Origin: Zetaproteobacteria bacterium
Lineage (GTDB): Bacteria; Pseudomonadota; Zetaproteobacteria; Mariprofundales; Mariprofundaceae
DNA: 50,148 nucleotides
NCBI GenBank assembly: GCA_021545585.1
Contig: JAJRTF010000092.1
Span: 1 to 50,148 of the forward strand
Direction: 5' to 3'
Part shown: positions 8,618 through 17,843 of the stretch, piece after piece
Layout of the letters: every line of letters starts with the position of its first letter
Position numbering within the stretch: the first letter of the stretch is position 1
Translations under genes and position numbers: made by a program
Notes under the pieces: model-generated
What the model saw: only the letters and a program-made list of their open reading frames with translations
The model's database searches: none
Told to the model about the DNA's origin: nothing

Positions 8618-9712
8618 TTACAGAGAGCCGTGGCGCTGTCGGCGGCTTGTTTTTACCTCGGTTTTTAGCTGGCCACAGGCGGCGGAGATATCGCGGCCGC
8701 GTGATTCGCGCACCACGGCGACCAGACTGGCCTCAACCAGTACATTGCGAAAAGTAGTAAGCTGCCTGTCGTCAGGACGTTCAAACAGGCTGCCGGGGTA
8801 AGGATTGAAAGGTAGCAGATTGACTGTGCATTTGAGCCCGTGCATCAGCTCTACCAGCCGCTGTGCATCAGCCAATGTGTCGTTGATGCCGCCCAGCAAC
8901 ACATATTCGATCAGCACCCGCTTATCGCCACGGCACTCAATATATTCATGTATGGCCTGCATTAGCTCGGCGATAGGGTACTTGCGGTTCAGTGGAATGA
9001 TGCGCGAGCGTACTTCATCGGTCGTCGCATTCAGCGACAGGGCCAGATTACAGGGGAGGTCATCCTCCATCATGCGACGGATGCCGGGAATCAGGCCGGA
9101 AGTGGATAGCGTCACACGACGGGGTGAAAAAGCCATGCCCTTGGGGTCGGTAGCGATACGCACGAATTCAGCGACCTGTTCGTAGTTGTGCAGCGGTTCG
9201 CCCATGCCCATCAGGACAAGGTTCCGCACATTGCGGTCGGTCAGTTTTCGGCCGGCCATGACCTGGGCCACCATCTCGGCAGTCGTCAGATTGCGGGTCA
9301 GGCCCGCCGTGGCGGTCAGGCAGAACGTACAGCCGACCGCACAGCCGACCTGCGTGGAGATACACTGAGTGATGCGGCCCTTACCGGGGATCAGGACGGT
9401 TTCCACTTCTTTGCCGTCAGCCATGCCCAGCAGAAGTTTTTTTGTGCCATCCGCACTTTGCTGGCTGGCTGTGCAGGCGGGGGCGAAGCTGCTGGTGTGC
9501 CGATGGATATGTTCACGCAGTTGAAGCGGAAGTTCGGCAATGGCATCAATGTCGGTCTGGCCGTAGCGATAGATGGCCGCGCGCAGATGCTCGGCATGGA
9601 TCGGTTTTACATCGGCTGCGCGGCACAGTTCGAGCATTTGGGCATGGCTCATGCCGACAAGCGCCGGCAGGGACTCCGGGGCAGGCTTTATTGCAGATGA
9701 ATGAAATGACAT
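8618..9712 (-). CDS. rlmN: Dual-specificity 23S rRNA/tRNA adenine-C2 methyltransferase
   Basis: This 364-residue radical-SAM enzyme carries the iron-sulfur cluster motif CAVGCTFC followed by LTATAGLTRNLTTAEMVAQV. It also has the RlmN pattern LVLMGMGEPLHNY, and a C-terminal RGRDISAACGQL that supplies the catalytic Cys. It methylates A2503 of 23S rRNA and A37 of some tRNAs. It lies between the ferredoxin gene, separated by a clear terminator, and the hydrolase gene. Confidence 0.95.
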   Translation of the reverse strand: MSFHSSAIKPAPESLPALVGMSHAQMLELCRAADVKPIHAEHLRAAIYRYGQTDIDAIAELPLQLREHIHRHTSSFAPACTASQQSADGTKKLLLGMADGKEVETVLIPGKGRITQCISTQVGCAVGCTFCLTATAGLTRNLTTAEMVAQVMAGRKLTDRNVRNLVLMGMGEPLHNYEQVAEFVRIATDPKGMAFSPRRVTLSTSGLIPGIRRMMEDDLPCNLALSLNATTDEVRSRIIPLNRKYPIAELMQAIHEYIECRGDKRVLIEYVLLGGINDTLADAQRLVELMHGLKCTVNLLPFNPYPGSLFERPDDRQLTTFRNVLVEASLVAVVRESRGRDISAACGQLKTEVKTSRRQRHGSL

Positions 9713-9722
9713 GGGGAAAGAA

Positions 9723-9759
9723 TAAAAAAGCGCATACGCGGGCGATGCCGCGCATGCGC
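9723..9759 (-). terminator. Rho-independent terminator of fdxA
   Basis: Read on the minus strand, a 12-bp GC-rich stem with one G-U pair (GCGCATGCGCGG with CCGCGTATGCGC) and a 6-nt loop is followed by TTTTTTATT. It lies just after the fdxA stop and before the rlmN start, so it separates the two genes. Confidence 0.85.
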
Positions 9760-9778
9760 CTGATTCGGGACGCCTGCC

Positions 9779-10123
9779 CTACAGGCCGTACTTGGCCTTG
9801 TTGGCAGCCACTTCTTCGGCAGACGGTGGTTCATGATCTTTTACTTCAGCCAGATCAAATGCATCGCGTTCGGTATCGCATTTCTCGTTCAGGGCGATGT
9901 CGGACACAAAAACTTCCGGTACATCTTCTTCCGGATAAATGGCCTCCCATGGGCACTCCGGTTCACAGACGGCGCAATCGATGCATTCTTCGGGGGAAAT
10001 GTACAGCATGTTCGGGGTGTCATCGGAGATTGTCTTGGGCTGGTAGAAACAGTCTACCGGACATACCGCAACACAAGCAGTATCAACGCAATCCTTACAA
10101 AGCTGGGTGACAACAAAAGCCAT
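9779..10123 (-). CDS. fdxA: Seven-iron ferredoxin (3Fe-4S/4Fe-4S), FdxA type
   Basis: The 114-residue protein carries [18 protein letters not shown] near the N-terminus and [12 protein letters not shown] further on. The first motif replaces the usual second Cys spacing with a DTACVAVCP pattern, typical of 7Fe-8S ferredoxins with one 3Fe-4S and one 4Fe-4S cluster. An acidic C-terminal extension of about 50 residues ([16 protein letters not shown]) is also normal for FdxA. It is a cytoplasmic electron carrier whose partner is not visible here. A GAGG lies about 10 nt before the ATG. It is transcribed divergently from dnaE. Confidence 0.92.
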   Translation of the reverse strand: MAFVVTQLCKDCVDTACVAVCPVDCFYQPKTISDDTPNMLYISPEECIDCAVCEPECPWEAIYPEEDVPEVFVSDIALNEKCDTERDAFDLAEVKDHEPPSAEEVAANKAKYGL

Positions 10124-10302
10124 GGGTGGTTACCTCACTCATCCATATTTAAAAAACCGGAGTGGCGCAGCCTAGCAACTGCAGCCCTGCCATGCCACTG
10201 ACTTTATTGGTGATATCCCTGCAGGTATGCTGATTCTTCCCGGACAGGGATGTATTCAGTTTTGAGGATGCAAGATCGTGTATCTCAGGCTATGCTCACG
10301 GC

Positions 10303-13300
10303 ATGCGTTTTGCCCCGTTCGCCCATCTTCATACCCATTCGGATTTTTCTCTGTTGGCCGCCACGACACCGGTCAGCGGTATGCTGGATACAGTGGCGGA
10401 ACTGCGCCAGCCGGCCGTTGCCCTGACCGATTACGGCAATCTTTTCGGGGCCATTGAGTTTTATTCCAAAGCCATGCGTATGGGCATCAAGCCGATCATG
10501 GGTTGCGAAATGTATCTGTGCGATGATATTGGCAAACGTGTGTCCGAGGGTCCGCGCGGCCCGCGGTTTGCCCATATTGTGCTTCTGGCGCGTAACAATC
10601 ATGGCTGGCAGAACCTGCTCAAGCTCATCTCGACCAGCTATCTGGAAGGTTTCTATTACAAGCCGCGTATTGATCAGAAACTGCTGGAAAAACACAGCGA
10701 AGGCCTGATCGCGCTGTCTTCGGGCTGGAACGGGGAAATCGAGCAATGCCTGCAACGCGGGGATCGTGAAGCGGCCCGGCAGACGGCCCTGCGATACAAG
10801 TCGACATTTCAGGAGCACTGCTTCTTCATTGAAATACAGCGGCATGGCTTTGCCGGTCAGGAAGAGATGAATTGTCAGGTCATCAGTCTGGCCCATGAGC
10901 TGGATATTCCACTGGTCGCATCGAATAACGCGCATTTTCTTGAGCGCGAGGATTTTCAGGCTTTTGAAGCCGTACTGGCCCTGCAGCAGAATCGTAAGCT
11001 GAACGATGATGTATCCGGTCACTTTACACCGGAGTATTATCTCAAATCCTATGCTGAGATGCGCGAGCTGTTCGCTGATATTCCCGAGGCGCTGGAAAAT
11101 ACCATCCATATCGCCAATCGCTGCAATGTGGATATCCAGTTCGGCAATTACCAGTTGCCTGATTTTCAAACACCGGACAATAGCGATATCCAGACCTATA
11201 TGCGTAACCAGACACGCGAGGGATTGGATGATCGCTGGCCGGCCATCCTGCACGGCAGTCCGGAGGCGGATCGCGCCGTTTACGATAAGCGCCTCGAATT
11301 CGAGCTCAATATTATTGAAGAGATGGGCTTCCCGGGCTATTTCCTGATCGTGTCGGATTTCATCCTGTGGGCCAAACAGCACGGTATCCCGGTTGGACCG
11401 GGGCGCGGCTCCGGTGCCGGCTCGCTGGTCGCCTATTGTCTGAAGATTACCGATCTGGATCCGATTAAGTACGGACTGCTGTTCGAACGTTTTCTGAATC
11501 CCGAGCGCGTCTCGATGCCCGATTTCGATATTGATTTCTGCATGAGCAGACGCGAGGAGGTGATCCGCTACGTGACCGATAAATACGGTGATGAGCGGGT
11601 TTCGCAGATCATTACCTTTGGCTCAATGAAGGCCAAGGCTGTCGTGCGCGATGTCGGGCGCGTACTCGACATGGAACTGTCCAAGGTGAATGCCATTGCC
11701 AAACTGATCCCCAACGATCTGAAAATGACGCTGGAGAAGGCGCTTGTCGATGAGCCGAAGCTGGCCAAAATGGTGGATGAGGACAGTGATGTGGCGCGCC
11801 TGTTCGAGTTGGCTAAAAGGCTGGAAGGCCGGCATCGCAATGCCGGCAAGCATGCAGCCGGCGTGATTATCGGGCGTAAGGATCTGATTGAGACTGCGCC
11901 TCTGTTTAAGGTGGCCGGCGAAGAGGGCAAGGTCGTACAGTGGGATATGGCCCATGTTGAGCGTACCGGCCTGATTAAATTTGATTTTCTCGGTTTGAAA
12001 ACCCTGACTGTTATTGATCTGGCCTGTAAATTTATCCAGCAATACGATACACGGGACGAAGCGCAGGGCTTTGATATTACCACCATCCCGATGGATGATG
12101 TCGAAACCTTCAAACTGATGCAGCGCGGTCAGACCGGGGCGGTGTTCCAGGTGGAATCGTCGGGTATGCGCGATCTGCTGACGCGTCTGAGGCCCGACTG
12201 TTTCGAAGATATCATCGCCCTGGTGGCTCTGTACCGGCCCGGTCCGCTCGAATCGGGCATGGTCGATACCTTTATCGAGTGCAAGCACGGGCGTCAGGAA
12301 ATCGTTTACCTGATGCCGCAGCTGAAACCCATCCTGCAGGAAACCAACGGTGTGATTCTGTATCAGGAACAGGTGATGCAGATTGCTCAGGTGCTGGCCG
12401 GTTATACGCTCGGTCAGGCCGACCTGCTGCGTCGTGCGATGGGCAAGAAAAAGCACGAGGAAATGGCCAAACAGCGCCAGATTTTCATGCAGGGTGCGGA
12501 GAAGCACAAGGTTCCGGCAGACCGGGCCGAGCAGATTTTTGATTTGATGGAGAAGTTTGCCGGCTATGGCTTTAACAAGTCGCATTCAGCCGCCTATGCC
12601 ATGATCTCTTACCAGACGGCCTATTTGAAGGCGCATTTCCCCCAGGCTTTCATGGCGGCCACGATGTCCTGTGATATGGGTAATAGCGATAAGATTGCCG
12701 CCCTTACGACAGACTGTCGCAATATGGATATTGAGATGCTGCGGCCGGACATCAACGCATCGGACTGGGAGTTCAGGCCTGAAAACGATGCCATCCGTTT
12801 TGGCCTTGGTGCGATCAAGGGCGTGGGTGAGGCGGCGGTTCGTGAGGTGGTGAAGGTGCGCGAGGCTGACGGGGCCTTTGCCTCGCTGGAAGATCTGATA
12901 CTCAGAAGTCCGCCGCGGACATTGAACAAGCGTATTCTGGAGGCTTTGATCAAGGCCGGGGCGATGCAGGACATCCTGCCCGATGGGCATGCTGCTCTGG
13001 AAACACTCAGTGAGACGCTGGAGCATATGCAGCGTAAACGCCGCGAGTTCACTTCGCAGCAATCGGCATTGTTTGATGTGGCAGAGCCTGAATTCAGGGA
13101 TTCGGCGACGCAGGATGTTGTGCCGTGGAATGCCGGTGAAATGTTGCAGGCCGAGCGCGAGGTGCTGGGCTTTTACCTGACCGGACATCCGCTGGAGCAA
13201 TTTTTATCACGGGCCCGGAGCCTTGGTGATTGCCATTTAGGCAGGCTGGCCGAATTGCAGGATGGTGCGCAGGTGGTGGTTCCAGTCGGGGTGGCCGGCC

Positions 13301-13794
13301 TGAGGCCCTATCATGGTGGACGCGGTACGATGGCTTTTGTGCAGGTTGAGGATCTGCATGGTCAGGCTGAAATGGTCTGTTTTGCCAAGGTGTATGAAGC
13401 CGCCGCCGAGCATTTGCATGCGGACATACCATTACTGGTGGCAGCGCGTGTTGACCGCTCCAAGGATGAAGCTGTGCTGATTGCCGAGGCCATTGCACCG
13501 CTTGAATCCATCCTGTCCGAGCTGGTTGATGAGATTGAGATTGAAGCGGCCAGCATTGCCTGGGATGAAATGACACTGGCACGACTTAAATCCATGGCTC
13601 AGGGTGGTGATGCACGGCTTGCATTCCATGTGCGGTTACCAGACGCTAGTATGGCGCACTTGGTGACAGGCCCATGTATACGCTGGAATGAGAGTGTAAA
13701 AGCGCAGCTTGATGCACGTTTTGGTCAGGATGCTGTGCGTATACATTGCCGGCCATGGCAGCCGCCGCGCAAGCAGCGTGCTCGCCGCGGATAA
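10303..13794 (+). CDS. dnaE: DNA polymerase III alpha subunit
   Basis: The 1163-residue protein is the replicative polymerase subunit. It starts with the PHP domain ([13 protein letters not shown]). The polymerase palm follows with [14 protein letters not shown], giving D407 and D409, and [11 protein letters not shown], giving D561. After the fingers domain come the HhH and beta-clamp-binding regions and an OB fold near residues 980-1060. The length matches DnaE1. It lies upstream of accA, a frequent pairing in Proteobacteria. The 179-nt gap to fdxA contains a 7-bp inverted repeat ATCCCTG/CAGGGAT (about 10215-10250) of unknown role and no convincing promoter. Confidence 0.97.
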   Translation: MRFAPFAHLHTHSDFSLLAATTPVSGMLDTVAELRQPAVALTDYGNLFGAIEFYSKAMRMGIKPIMGCEMYLCDDIGKRVSEGPRGPRFAHIVLLARNNHGWQNLLKLISTSYLEGFYYKPRIDQKLLEKHSEGLIALSSGWNGEIEQCLQRGDREAARQTALRYKSTFQEHCFFIEIQRHGFAGQEEMNCQVISLAHELDIPLVASNNAHFLEREDFQAFEAVLALQQNRKLNDDVSGHFTPEYYLKSYAEMRELFADIPEALENTIHIANRCNVDIQFGNYQLPDFQTPDNSDIQTYMRNQTREGLDDRWPAILHGSPEADRAVYDKRLEFELNIIEEMGFPGYFLIVSDFILWAKQHGIPVGPGRGSGAGSLVAYCLKITDLDPIKYGLLFERFLNPERVSMPDFDIDFCMSRREEVIRYVTDKYGDERVSQIITFGSMKAKAVVRDVGRVLDMELSKVNAIAKLIPNDLKMTLEKALVDEPKLAKMVDEDSDVARLFELAKRLEGRHRNAGKHAAGVIIGRKDLIETAPLFKVAGEEGKVVQWDMAHVERTGLIKFDFLGLKTLTVIDLACKFIQQYDTRDEAQGFDITTIPMDDVETFKLMQRGQTGAVFQVESSGMRDLLTRLRPDCFEDIIALVALYRPGPLESGMVDTFIECKHGRQEIVYLMPQLKPILQETNGVILYQEQVMQIAQVLAGYTLGQADLLRRAMGKKKHEEMAKQRQIFMQGAEKHKVPADRAEQIFDLMEKFAGYGFNKSHSAAYAMISYQTAYLKAHFPQAFMAATMSCDMGNSDKIAALTTDCRNMDIEMLRPDINASDWEFRPENDAIRFGLGAIKGVGEAAVREVVKVREADGAFASLEDLILRSPPRTLNKRILEALIKAGAMQDILPDGHAALETLSETLEHMQRKRREFTSQQSALFDVAEPEFRDSATQDVVPWNAGEMLQAEREVLGFYLTGHPLEQFLSRARSLGDCHLGRLAELQDGAQVVVPVGVAGLRPYHGGRGTMAFVQVEDLHGQAEMVCFAKVYEAAAEHLHADIPLLVAARVDRSKDEAVLIAEAIAPLESILSELVDEIEIEAASIAWDEMTLARLKSMAQGGDARLAFHVRLPDASMAHLVTGPCIRWNESVKAQLDARFGQDAVRIHCRPWQPPRKQRARRG

Positions 13795-13814
13795 ACGCGA
13801 GAAACGGAGATATC

Positions 13815-14771
13815 ATGGCTTACAGTTATCTTGAATTTGAACGTCCGATTGCCGAGCTGACGTCTAAAATCGAAGATCTTTCGAGTATGGGTACGGATTC
13901 GGGTGTTAATATCGCCGAGGAAGTCGAGCGCCTGAGCAGTAAGCGCGATAAGCTGATTGAGCAGATTTACAGCAAGGCCAGCCGGGCGCAGATATGTCAG
14001 TTGTCCCGGCATCCTGACCGCCCTTATATCCTTGATTATATTCCGTTGATGTTTGATGACTTTCAGGAGCTGCACGGTGACCGGGCACTGGATGATGATG
14101 GCGCCATTGTGGGTGGCCTGGCCCATTTTCGCGGCCATGAGGTCATGGTGATCGGTCATCAGAAGGGCCGTGATACGAAGGAAAAACTGCGGCGTAATTT
14201 CGGTATGCCGAGGCCGGAGGGTTATCGCAAAGCCCTGCGCCTGTTTAAGCTGGCCGAGCGTTTTGAAATACCCGTGTTGACCTTTATTGATACAGCCGGC
14301 GCATGGCCGGGTATTGATGCCGAGGAGCGCGGCCAGAGTGAAGCCATTGCCAAAAATCTGCAGGAGCTGGCGGCCCTGAAGGTGCCGGTCATCTGCACGG
14401 TGATCGGCGAGGGTGGTTCGGGCGGTGCGCTGGCCATCGGTGTCGGCGATCAGCTGTTTATGCAGCAGTTTTCAACCTATTCGGTGATTTCACCGGAAGG
14501 CTGTGCGGCGATTTTATGGCGTGACCGGGCTTTTGCTAGCGAGGCAGCCGAAGCGCTGAAGCCGATTGCCACTGACCTGAAAGCTCTGGGCCTGATTGAT
14601 GATATTATTCCCGAGCCGAAAGATGGCGCACACCGGGATCCCGAGGCCGCTGCCGACCTGATGGCTGATGTGCTTGATGCATCACTGAAGGAATTGCTTG
14701 CCACACCGCTGGATACATTGCTGCAGAATCGCGATAAACGGCTGCGTAATATCGGTTCTTTTGAAGGATAA
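13815..14771 (+). CDS. accA: Acetyl-CoA carboxylase carboxyltransferase subunit alpha
   Basis: AccA with AccD transfers carboxyl from biotin to acetyl-CoA in the first step of fatty-acid synthesis. The ORF track begins at 13746, but the conserved N-terminus [15 protein letters not shown] starts at the ATG at 13815, with GGAG five nt before it, giving 318 residues. Family motifs present are [52 protein letters not shown] and [11 protein letters not shown]. The gene follows dnaE by about 20 nt and is probably co-transcribed with it. Confidence 0.96.
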   Translation: MAYSYLEFERPIAELTSKIEDLSSMGTDSGVNIAEEVERLSSKRDKLIEQIYSKASRAQICQLSRHPDRPYILDYIPLMFDDFQELHGDRALDDDGAIVGGLAHFRGHEVMVIGHQKGRDTKEKLRRNFGMPRPEGYRKALRLFKLAERFEIPVLTFIDTAGAWPGIDAEERGQSEAIAKNLQELAALKVPVICTVIGEGGSGGALAIGVGDQLFMQQFSTYSVISPEGCAAILWRDRAFASEAAEALKPIATDLKALGLIDDIIPEPKDGAHRDPEAAADLMADVLDASLKELLATPLDTLLQNRDKRLRNIGSFEG

Positions 14772-14799
14772 CACCTCAGCCGGGTTTTCTAAGGAAGGT

Positions 14800-14828
14800 C
14801 TGAAAAACGACGTCCATGTCGTTTTCAG
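14800..14828 (+). repeat. Stem-loop after accA
   Basis: An imperfect inverted repeat (CTGAAAAACGAC and GTCGTTTTCAG, one bulged A, loop GTCCAT) lies about 30 nt after the accA stop and before tRNA-Ser(CGA). It has no T-tract on either side. It may be a weak terminator or an mRNA 3' end; its role is not shown by the sequence. Confidence 0.4.
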
Positions 14829-14870
14829 TACGCAAAGGCAAACGTGCGACTTTGCCAGAGCATCCCTAAC

Positions 14871-14962
14871 GGAGAGGTACTCGAAGTGGTCATACCGGCA
14901 CCGACTCGAAATCGGTTGGGGGCGAAAGTCCCACGCGGGTTCGAATCCCGCCCTCTCCGCCA
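14871..14962 (+). tRNA. tRNA-Ser (CGA)
   Basis: A 92-nt class II tRNA with acceptor stem GGAGAGG/CCTCTCC, discriminator G and an encoded CCA. The anticodon stem ACCGA/TCGGT encloses the loop CTCGAAA, giving anticodon CGA, which reads UCG. The long variable arm is typical of tRNA-Ser. The T arm contains GGTTCGAATCC. Confidence 0.96.
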
Positions 14963-14975
14963 TATAAGCAACAAC

Positions 14976-15000
14976 GGGCTCCTGCATGGGGCCCTTTATT
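14976..15000 (+). terminator. Terminator after tRNA-Ser (CGA)
   Basis: A 7-bp stem GGGCTCC/GGGGCCC with loop TGCAT is followed by TTTATT, 13 nt after the tRNA CCA. The rest of the 237-nt gap to the next tRNA holds no gene that I can support apart from the promoter listed below. Confidence 0.65.
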
Positions 15001-15147
15001 CTGGACAGAAATGAGAGTCGGTTTGAACACTGGCATATCACAAAGGACCCCTGAAGGGGGGGTGAGGCTTGCAGGCATGAATGATCTCATCCCACCCTGT
15101 TTTATTGCATGGCGGTTTTTGCTTTCCGGTCCGTTCAAATTTCAACC

Positions 15148-15176
15148 TTGCGATGACCGGACTGTGACCGTACTAT
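15148..15176 (+). promoter_or_regulatory. Candidate promoter of tRNA-Ser (GGA) and SRP RNA
   Basis: TTGCGA and TACTAT are separated by exactly 17 nt, and the -10 element ends 23 nt before the tRNA 5' end. Each box matches the sigma-70 consensus at four of six positions. The position suits a short precursor RNA. Confidence 0.5.
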
Positions 15177-15199
15177 CCGCCGCCCTTAAGCAGGTGTCC

Positions 15200-15289
15200 G
15201 GAGAGATGTCTGAGTGGTTGAAGGAGCACGCCTGGAAAGCGTGTGTACGTGAAAGCGTACCGAGGGTTCGAATCCCTCTCTCTCCGCCA
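15200..15289 (+). tRNA. tRNA-Ser (GGA)
   Basis: A 90-nt class II tRNA with acceptor GGAGAGA/TCTCTCC, discriminator G and an encoded CCA. The anticodon stem CACGC/GCGTG encloses CTGGAAA, giving anticodon GGA, which reads UCC and UCU. A long variable arm is present, and the T arm is GAGGGTTCGAATCCCTC. It lies 26 nt upstream of the SRP RNA gene, a common arrangement. Confidence 0.96.
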
Positions 15290-15315
15290 GTTTTCCATGT
15301 ATGTGGATACCCTGT

Positions 15316-15426
15316 GTCGTCCGGGCTGGGCCCCGCACGGTGAAACCCTGTGAACCCCGTCAGGTCCGGAAGGAAGCAGCGGCAGCAGGACTTTCGCGCG
15401 TTGCGGATATGTCCGGCTCGGACGGC
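15316..15426 (+). ncRNA. ffs: 4.5S signal recognition particle RNA
   Basis: The conserved domain IV core is present as GTCAGGTCCGGAAGGAAGCA followed by GCGGCAGC. The 5' end (GTCGTC) pairs with the 3' end (GACGGC), closing the long bacterial SRP hairpin of about 111 nt. It binds Ffh and targets nascent membrane proteins to the membrane. GCTTTTTC directly follows the closing stem and can serve as terminator. The gene converges with lpxC. Confidence 0.93.
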
Positions 15427-15474
15427 GCTTTTTCATTTTTCAGTGTAAGTTTGTGCATGAAGCGCAGGATGATA

Positions 15475-16377
15475 TCAGGCCGGCTGTACCTGTTCGCCTG
15501 AGACTTCAGCCGCCTCACTGTGATCCAGCTTCAGTTCTTCAATGCGGTAACTTGAAGGGTCAGCCAGCAGTGCCTCAACAAGCAGATGGTTCATTTCATG
15601 GCCGGTGCGTTCGCCTTCAAAGGCGCCGACAATCGGCATGCCGGCCAGTGACAGGTCGCCCAGCGTATCCAGAATCTTGTGGCGCACGCATTCGTCTTCA
15701 TAACGCAGGCCGCCTTCATTCACGACGCGGTGTGTATCGAGCACAATGGCGTTTTCCAGCGAGCCGCCCAGAGCGAGTCCGGCCTTCTGCAGCGCTTCGA
15801 TCTCGTGCAGGAAACCAAAGGTCCGCGCACGACTGATTTCGCGGGTATAAGCCTGATGTGAAAAGTCCACTTCCACGCGACGGTTGCGCAGTAGCGGATG
15901 ATCATAGTCCAGCAGGTAGCCGATTTTAAATCCGGCTGCCGGGTATAATGCACAGCGCTTATCGCCATCGCTGACCTCCACGCGCTTGAGCATACGCATG
16001 ACCTTCTTGGCCTTACCCTGCTCCCGGATGCCGGCACATTGAATAAGGAATACGAATGGAGCGGATGACCCGTCCATAATCGGAACTTCCGGGCCGCTGA
16101 CTTCAATGCGGGCATTGTCGACACCAAGGCCGGCAAGGGCTGACAGCAAATGTTCAACCGTGGAAATACTGGTCTCAGCATTGCCGATGGTTGTACACAG
16201 GCGGGTATCAGTCACATGAGCTGATGTGGCAGGGATTTTGATGCCAAGGTCGGAGCGGATGAACGTAATGCCGGTATCTTCTGCAGACGGGTGTAGAATC
16301 AACTGGATTTTACGGCCGGAGTGCAGACCAATACCGCTACAGCGGATAGAATGGTCCAGCGTTCTCTGTGCTATCAT
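15475..16377 (-). CDS. lpxC: UDP-3-O-acyl-N-acetylglucosamine deacetylase
   Basis: LpxC is the zinc enzyme for the committed step of lipid A synthesis. The 300-residue protein has the family start QRTLDHSIRCSGIGLHSGR. Zinc and catalytic motifs are STVEHLLSALAGLGVDN, PIMDGSSAPFV, RHKILDTLGDL and GHEMNHLL. AGGAGG lies five nt before the ATG. It sits downstream of ftsZ, as in gammaproteobacterial dcw clusters, separated by about 206 nt. That gap contains a 7-bp inverted repeat CACTGCC/GGCAGTG and no T-tract terminator, so read-through from ftsZ or a separate promoter is possible. Confidence 0.96.
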   Translation of the reverse strand: MIAQRTLDHSIRCSGIGLHSGRKIQLILHPSAEDTGITFIRSDLGIKIPATSAHVTDTRLCTTIGNAETSISTVEHLLSALAGLGVDNARIEVSGPEVPIMDGSSAPFVFLIQCAGIREQGKAKKVMRMLKRVEVSDGDKRCALYPAAGFKIGYLLDYDHPLLRNRRVEVDFSHQAYTREISRARTFGFLHEIEALQKAGLALGGSLENAIVLDTHRVVNEGGLRYEDECVRHKILDTLGDLSLAGMPIVGAFEGERTGHEMNHLLVEALLADPSSYRIEELKLDHSEAAEVSGEQVQPA

Positions 16378-16583
16378 CCATACCTCCTTGTACGAATTCC
16401 CATGGTGTCGACTCAGTGGATCAGCTAGTGCGATCCAAATCAGCCGGTGCCGTACACTGCCTGCTCAAAAGGCTCCGGCAGTGACATACAACACACCCCG
16501 TTTACAAGGGGCATACCTCCAATATTCGCGGCTATTCTGCCATGCAATGCCAGGTTGATAAACCTTGCATTCAGTCTCCTGTC

Positions 16584-17780
16584 TCAGTCCGCCTGACGGC
16601 GCAGGAAGGTTGGCACGGAGAATTCATCCTCATTGAATTCATTCTGGCCGAACAGCTGTGGCTGAGCCTGTTGGCCCTGTCCACTGATGGATGCCTGTGC
16701 GGGTTGGGAAGTTTTCTGCGAAGGCACGGAGCCAAGCGGCACATTCGGGATGCGGGGCATCTTGAATTCCACTGTTTCGCTGTCGGCGGTTGCCAGGCGT
16801 ACTGCCGGTGCATCGCCGGACAGTCCCGTCGCCACAACCGTGACGCGGATATCATCACCGGCATCCTTGTCATAGACCATGCCGCAGATGATGTTGGCAT
16901 CCTCATCTGCCATATTATGGATAATGGATACCGCTTCATCATATTCAGCCAGCGTCATGTCTTCATTGCCGGTCACATTGACAAGAATGCCCTGTGCGCC
17001 GTGAATATCGATATCTTCCAGCAGCGGCGAGGAAATGGCACGCTCGGCTGCTTCCATGGCACGGCTTTCACCATTGGCCATACCGGAGCCCATCATGGCG
17101 ACGCCTCTGGTTTCGCTCATCACGGCTTTCACATCGGCAAAGTCGACGTTCATGTAACCGGTGTGGGTGATCAGCTCGGCAATGCCGCGCACGGCCTGCA
17201 GCAATACATCATCTGCCTTGCGAAATGCCTCGAGCATGCTGGTGTTCTTGCCCACGGCCCCGATCAGCTTCTGATTGGGGATGGTAATCAGCGTGTCGAC
17301 GTATTTACGCAACTCAGCGATGCCTGCTTCAGCCTGACGCATGCGTCGCTTGCCTTCAAAGCTGAATGGTTTGGTGACCACAGCCACGGTCAGTACGCCC
17401 ATTTCCTTGGCTGCCTCTGCAATAACAGGAGCAGCTCCGGTGCCGGTACCGCCACCCATGCCTGCGGTGATGAACACCATGTCAGTATCAGCCATGAATT
17501 CGCGCAGATGTTCGCGCTCAGCTTCCGCTGCCTCACGTCCGATTTGCGGGTCGGCGCCTGCGCCAAGGCCGCGGGTGATGTTGGTGCCCAGTTGCATCTT
17601 GGTGTCGGCCTGATTGCGTTCAATGGCCTGTGCATCGGTGTTGGCGACGATGAATTCAACGCCGCGCAGTTTCTGGTCAATCATATTGTTCAGGGCATTG
17701 CCGCCACCGCCACCGATGCCGATGACCTTGATGGTTGCAGATTGAGCTGAGTTGTCCTCGAAAGTATATAAAGTTGCCAT
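16584..17780 (-). CDS. ftsZ: Cell-division GTPase
   Basis: This 398-residue tubulin homologue polymerises into the Z ring. It has the nucleotide-binding GIGGGGGNALN near residue 22, ANTDAQ, the tubulin signature AGMGGGTGTGAAPV and the T7-loop segment NVDFADVK. A variable linker rich in Q and S precedes the C-terminal peptide EDEFSVPTFLRRQAD, which binds FtsA and other tethers. AGGAGG precedes the ATG. It follows ftsA after 63 nt. Confidence 0.98.
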   Translation of the reverse strand: MATLYTFEDNSAQSATIKVIGIGGGGGNALNNMIDQKLRGVEFIVANTDAQAIERNQADTKMQLGTNITRGLGAGADPQIGREAAEAEREHLREFMADTDMVFITAGMGGGTGTGAAPVIAEAAKEMGVLTVAVVTKPFSFEGKRRMRQAEAGIAELRKYVDTLITIPNQKLIGAVGKNTSMLEAFRKADDVLLQAVRGIAELITHTGYMNVDFADVKAVMSETRGVAMMGSGMANGESRAMEAAERAISSPLLEDIDIHGAQGILVNVTGNEDMTLAEYDEAVSIIHNMADEDANIICGMVYDKDAGDDIRVTVVATGLSGDAPAVRLATADSETVEFKMPRIPNVPLGSVPSQKTSQPAQASISGQGQQAQPQLFGQNEFNEDEFSVPTFLRRQAD

Positions 17781-17843
17781 GTTGTCCTCCTGTGTTTCCC
17801 TTTTTTGTTTTATAGGTCTGTTTTGTAGTGTGGTGGGTGTTGC

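Noticed and set aside
10285-11382. 365-aa minus-strand ORF over the start of dnaE
   Set aside because: It lies opposite the conserved PHP and polymerase regions of dnaE and has no family features.
11623-12585. 320-aa minus-strand ORF inside dnaE
   Set aside because: It is another antisense shadow of dnaE with no motif of its own.
14682-15041. Minus-strand ORF containing ERAGFEPAWDF
   Set aside because: It is the well-known false protein produced by translating the complement of a tRNA-Ser gene.
15173-15436. Minus-strand ORF containing RRERDSNPRYAF
   Set aside because: It is also an antisense reading of tRNA-Ser and the SRP RNA, often misannotated as a protein.
16542-17750. 402-aa plus-strand ORF antisense to ftsZ
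   Set aside because: It is a shadow of the conserved ftsZ frame, with His- and Gly-rich composition typical of antisense translation and no recognisable domain.
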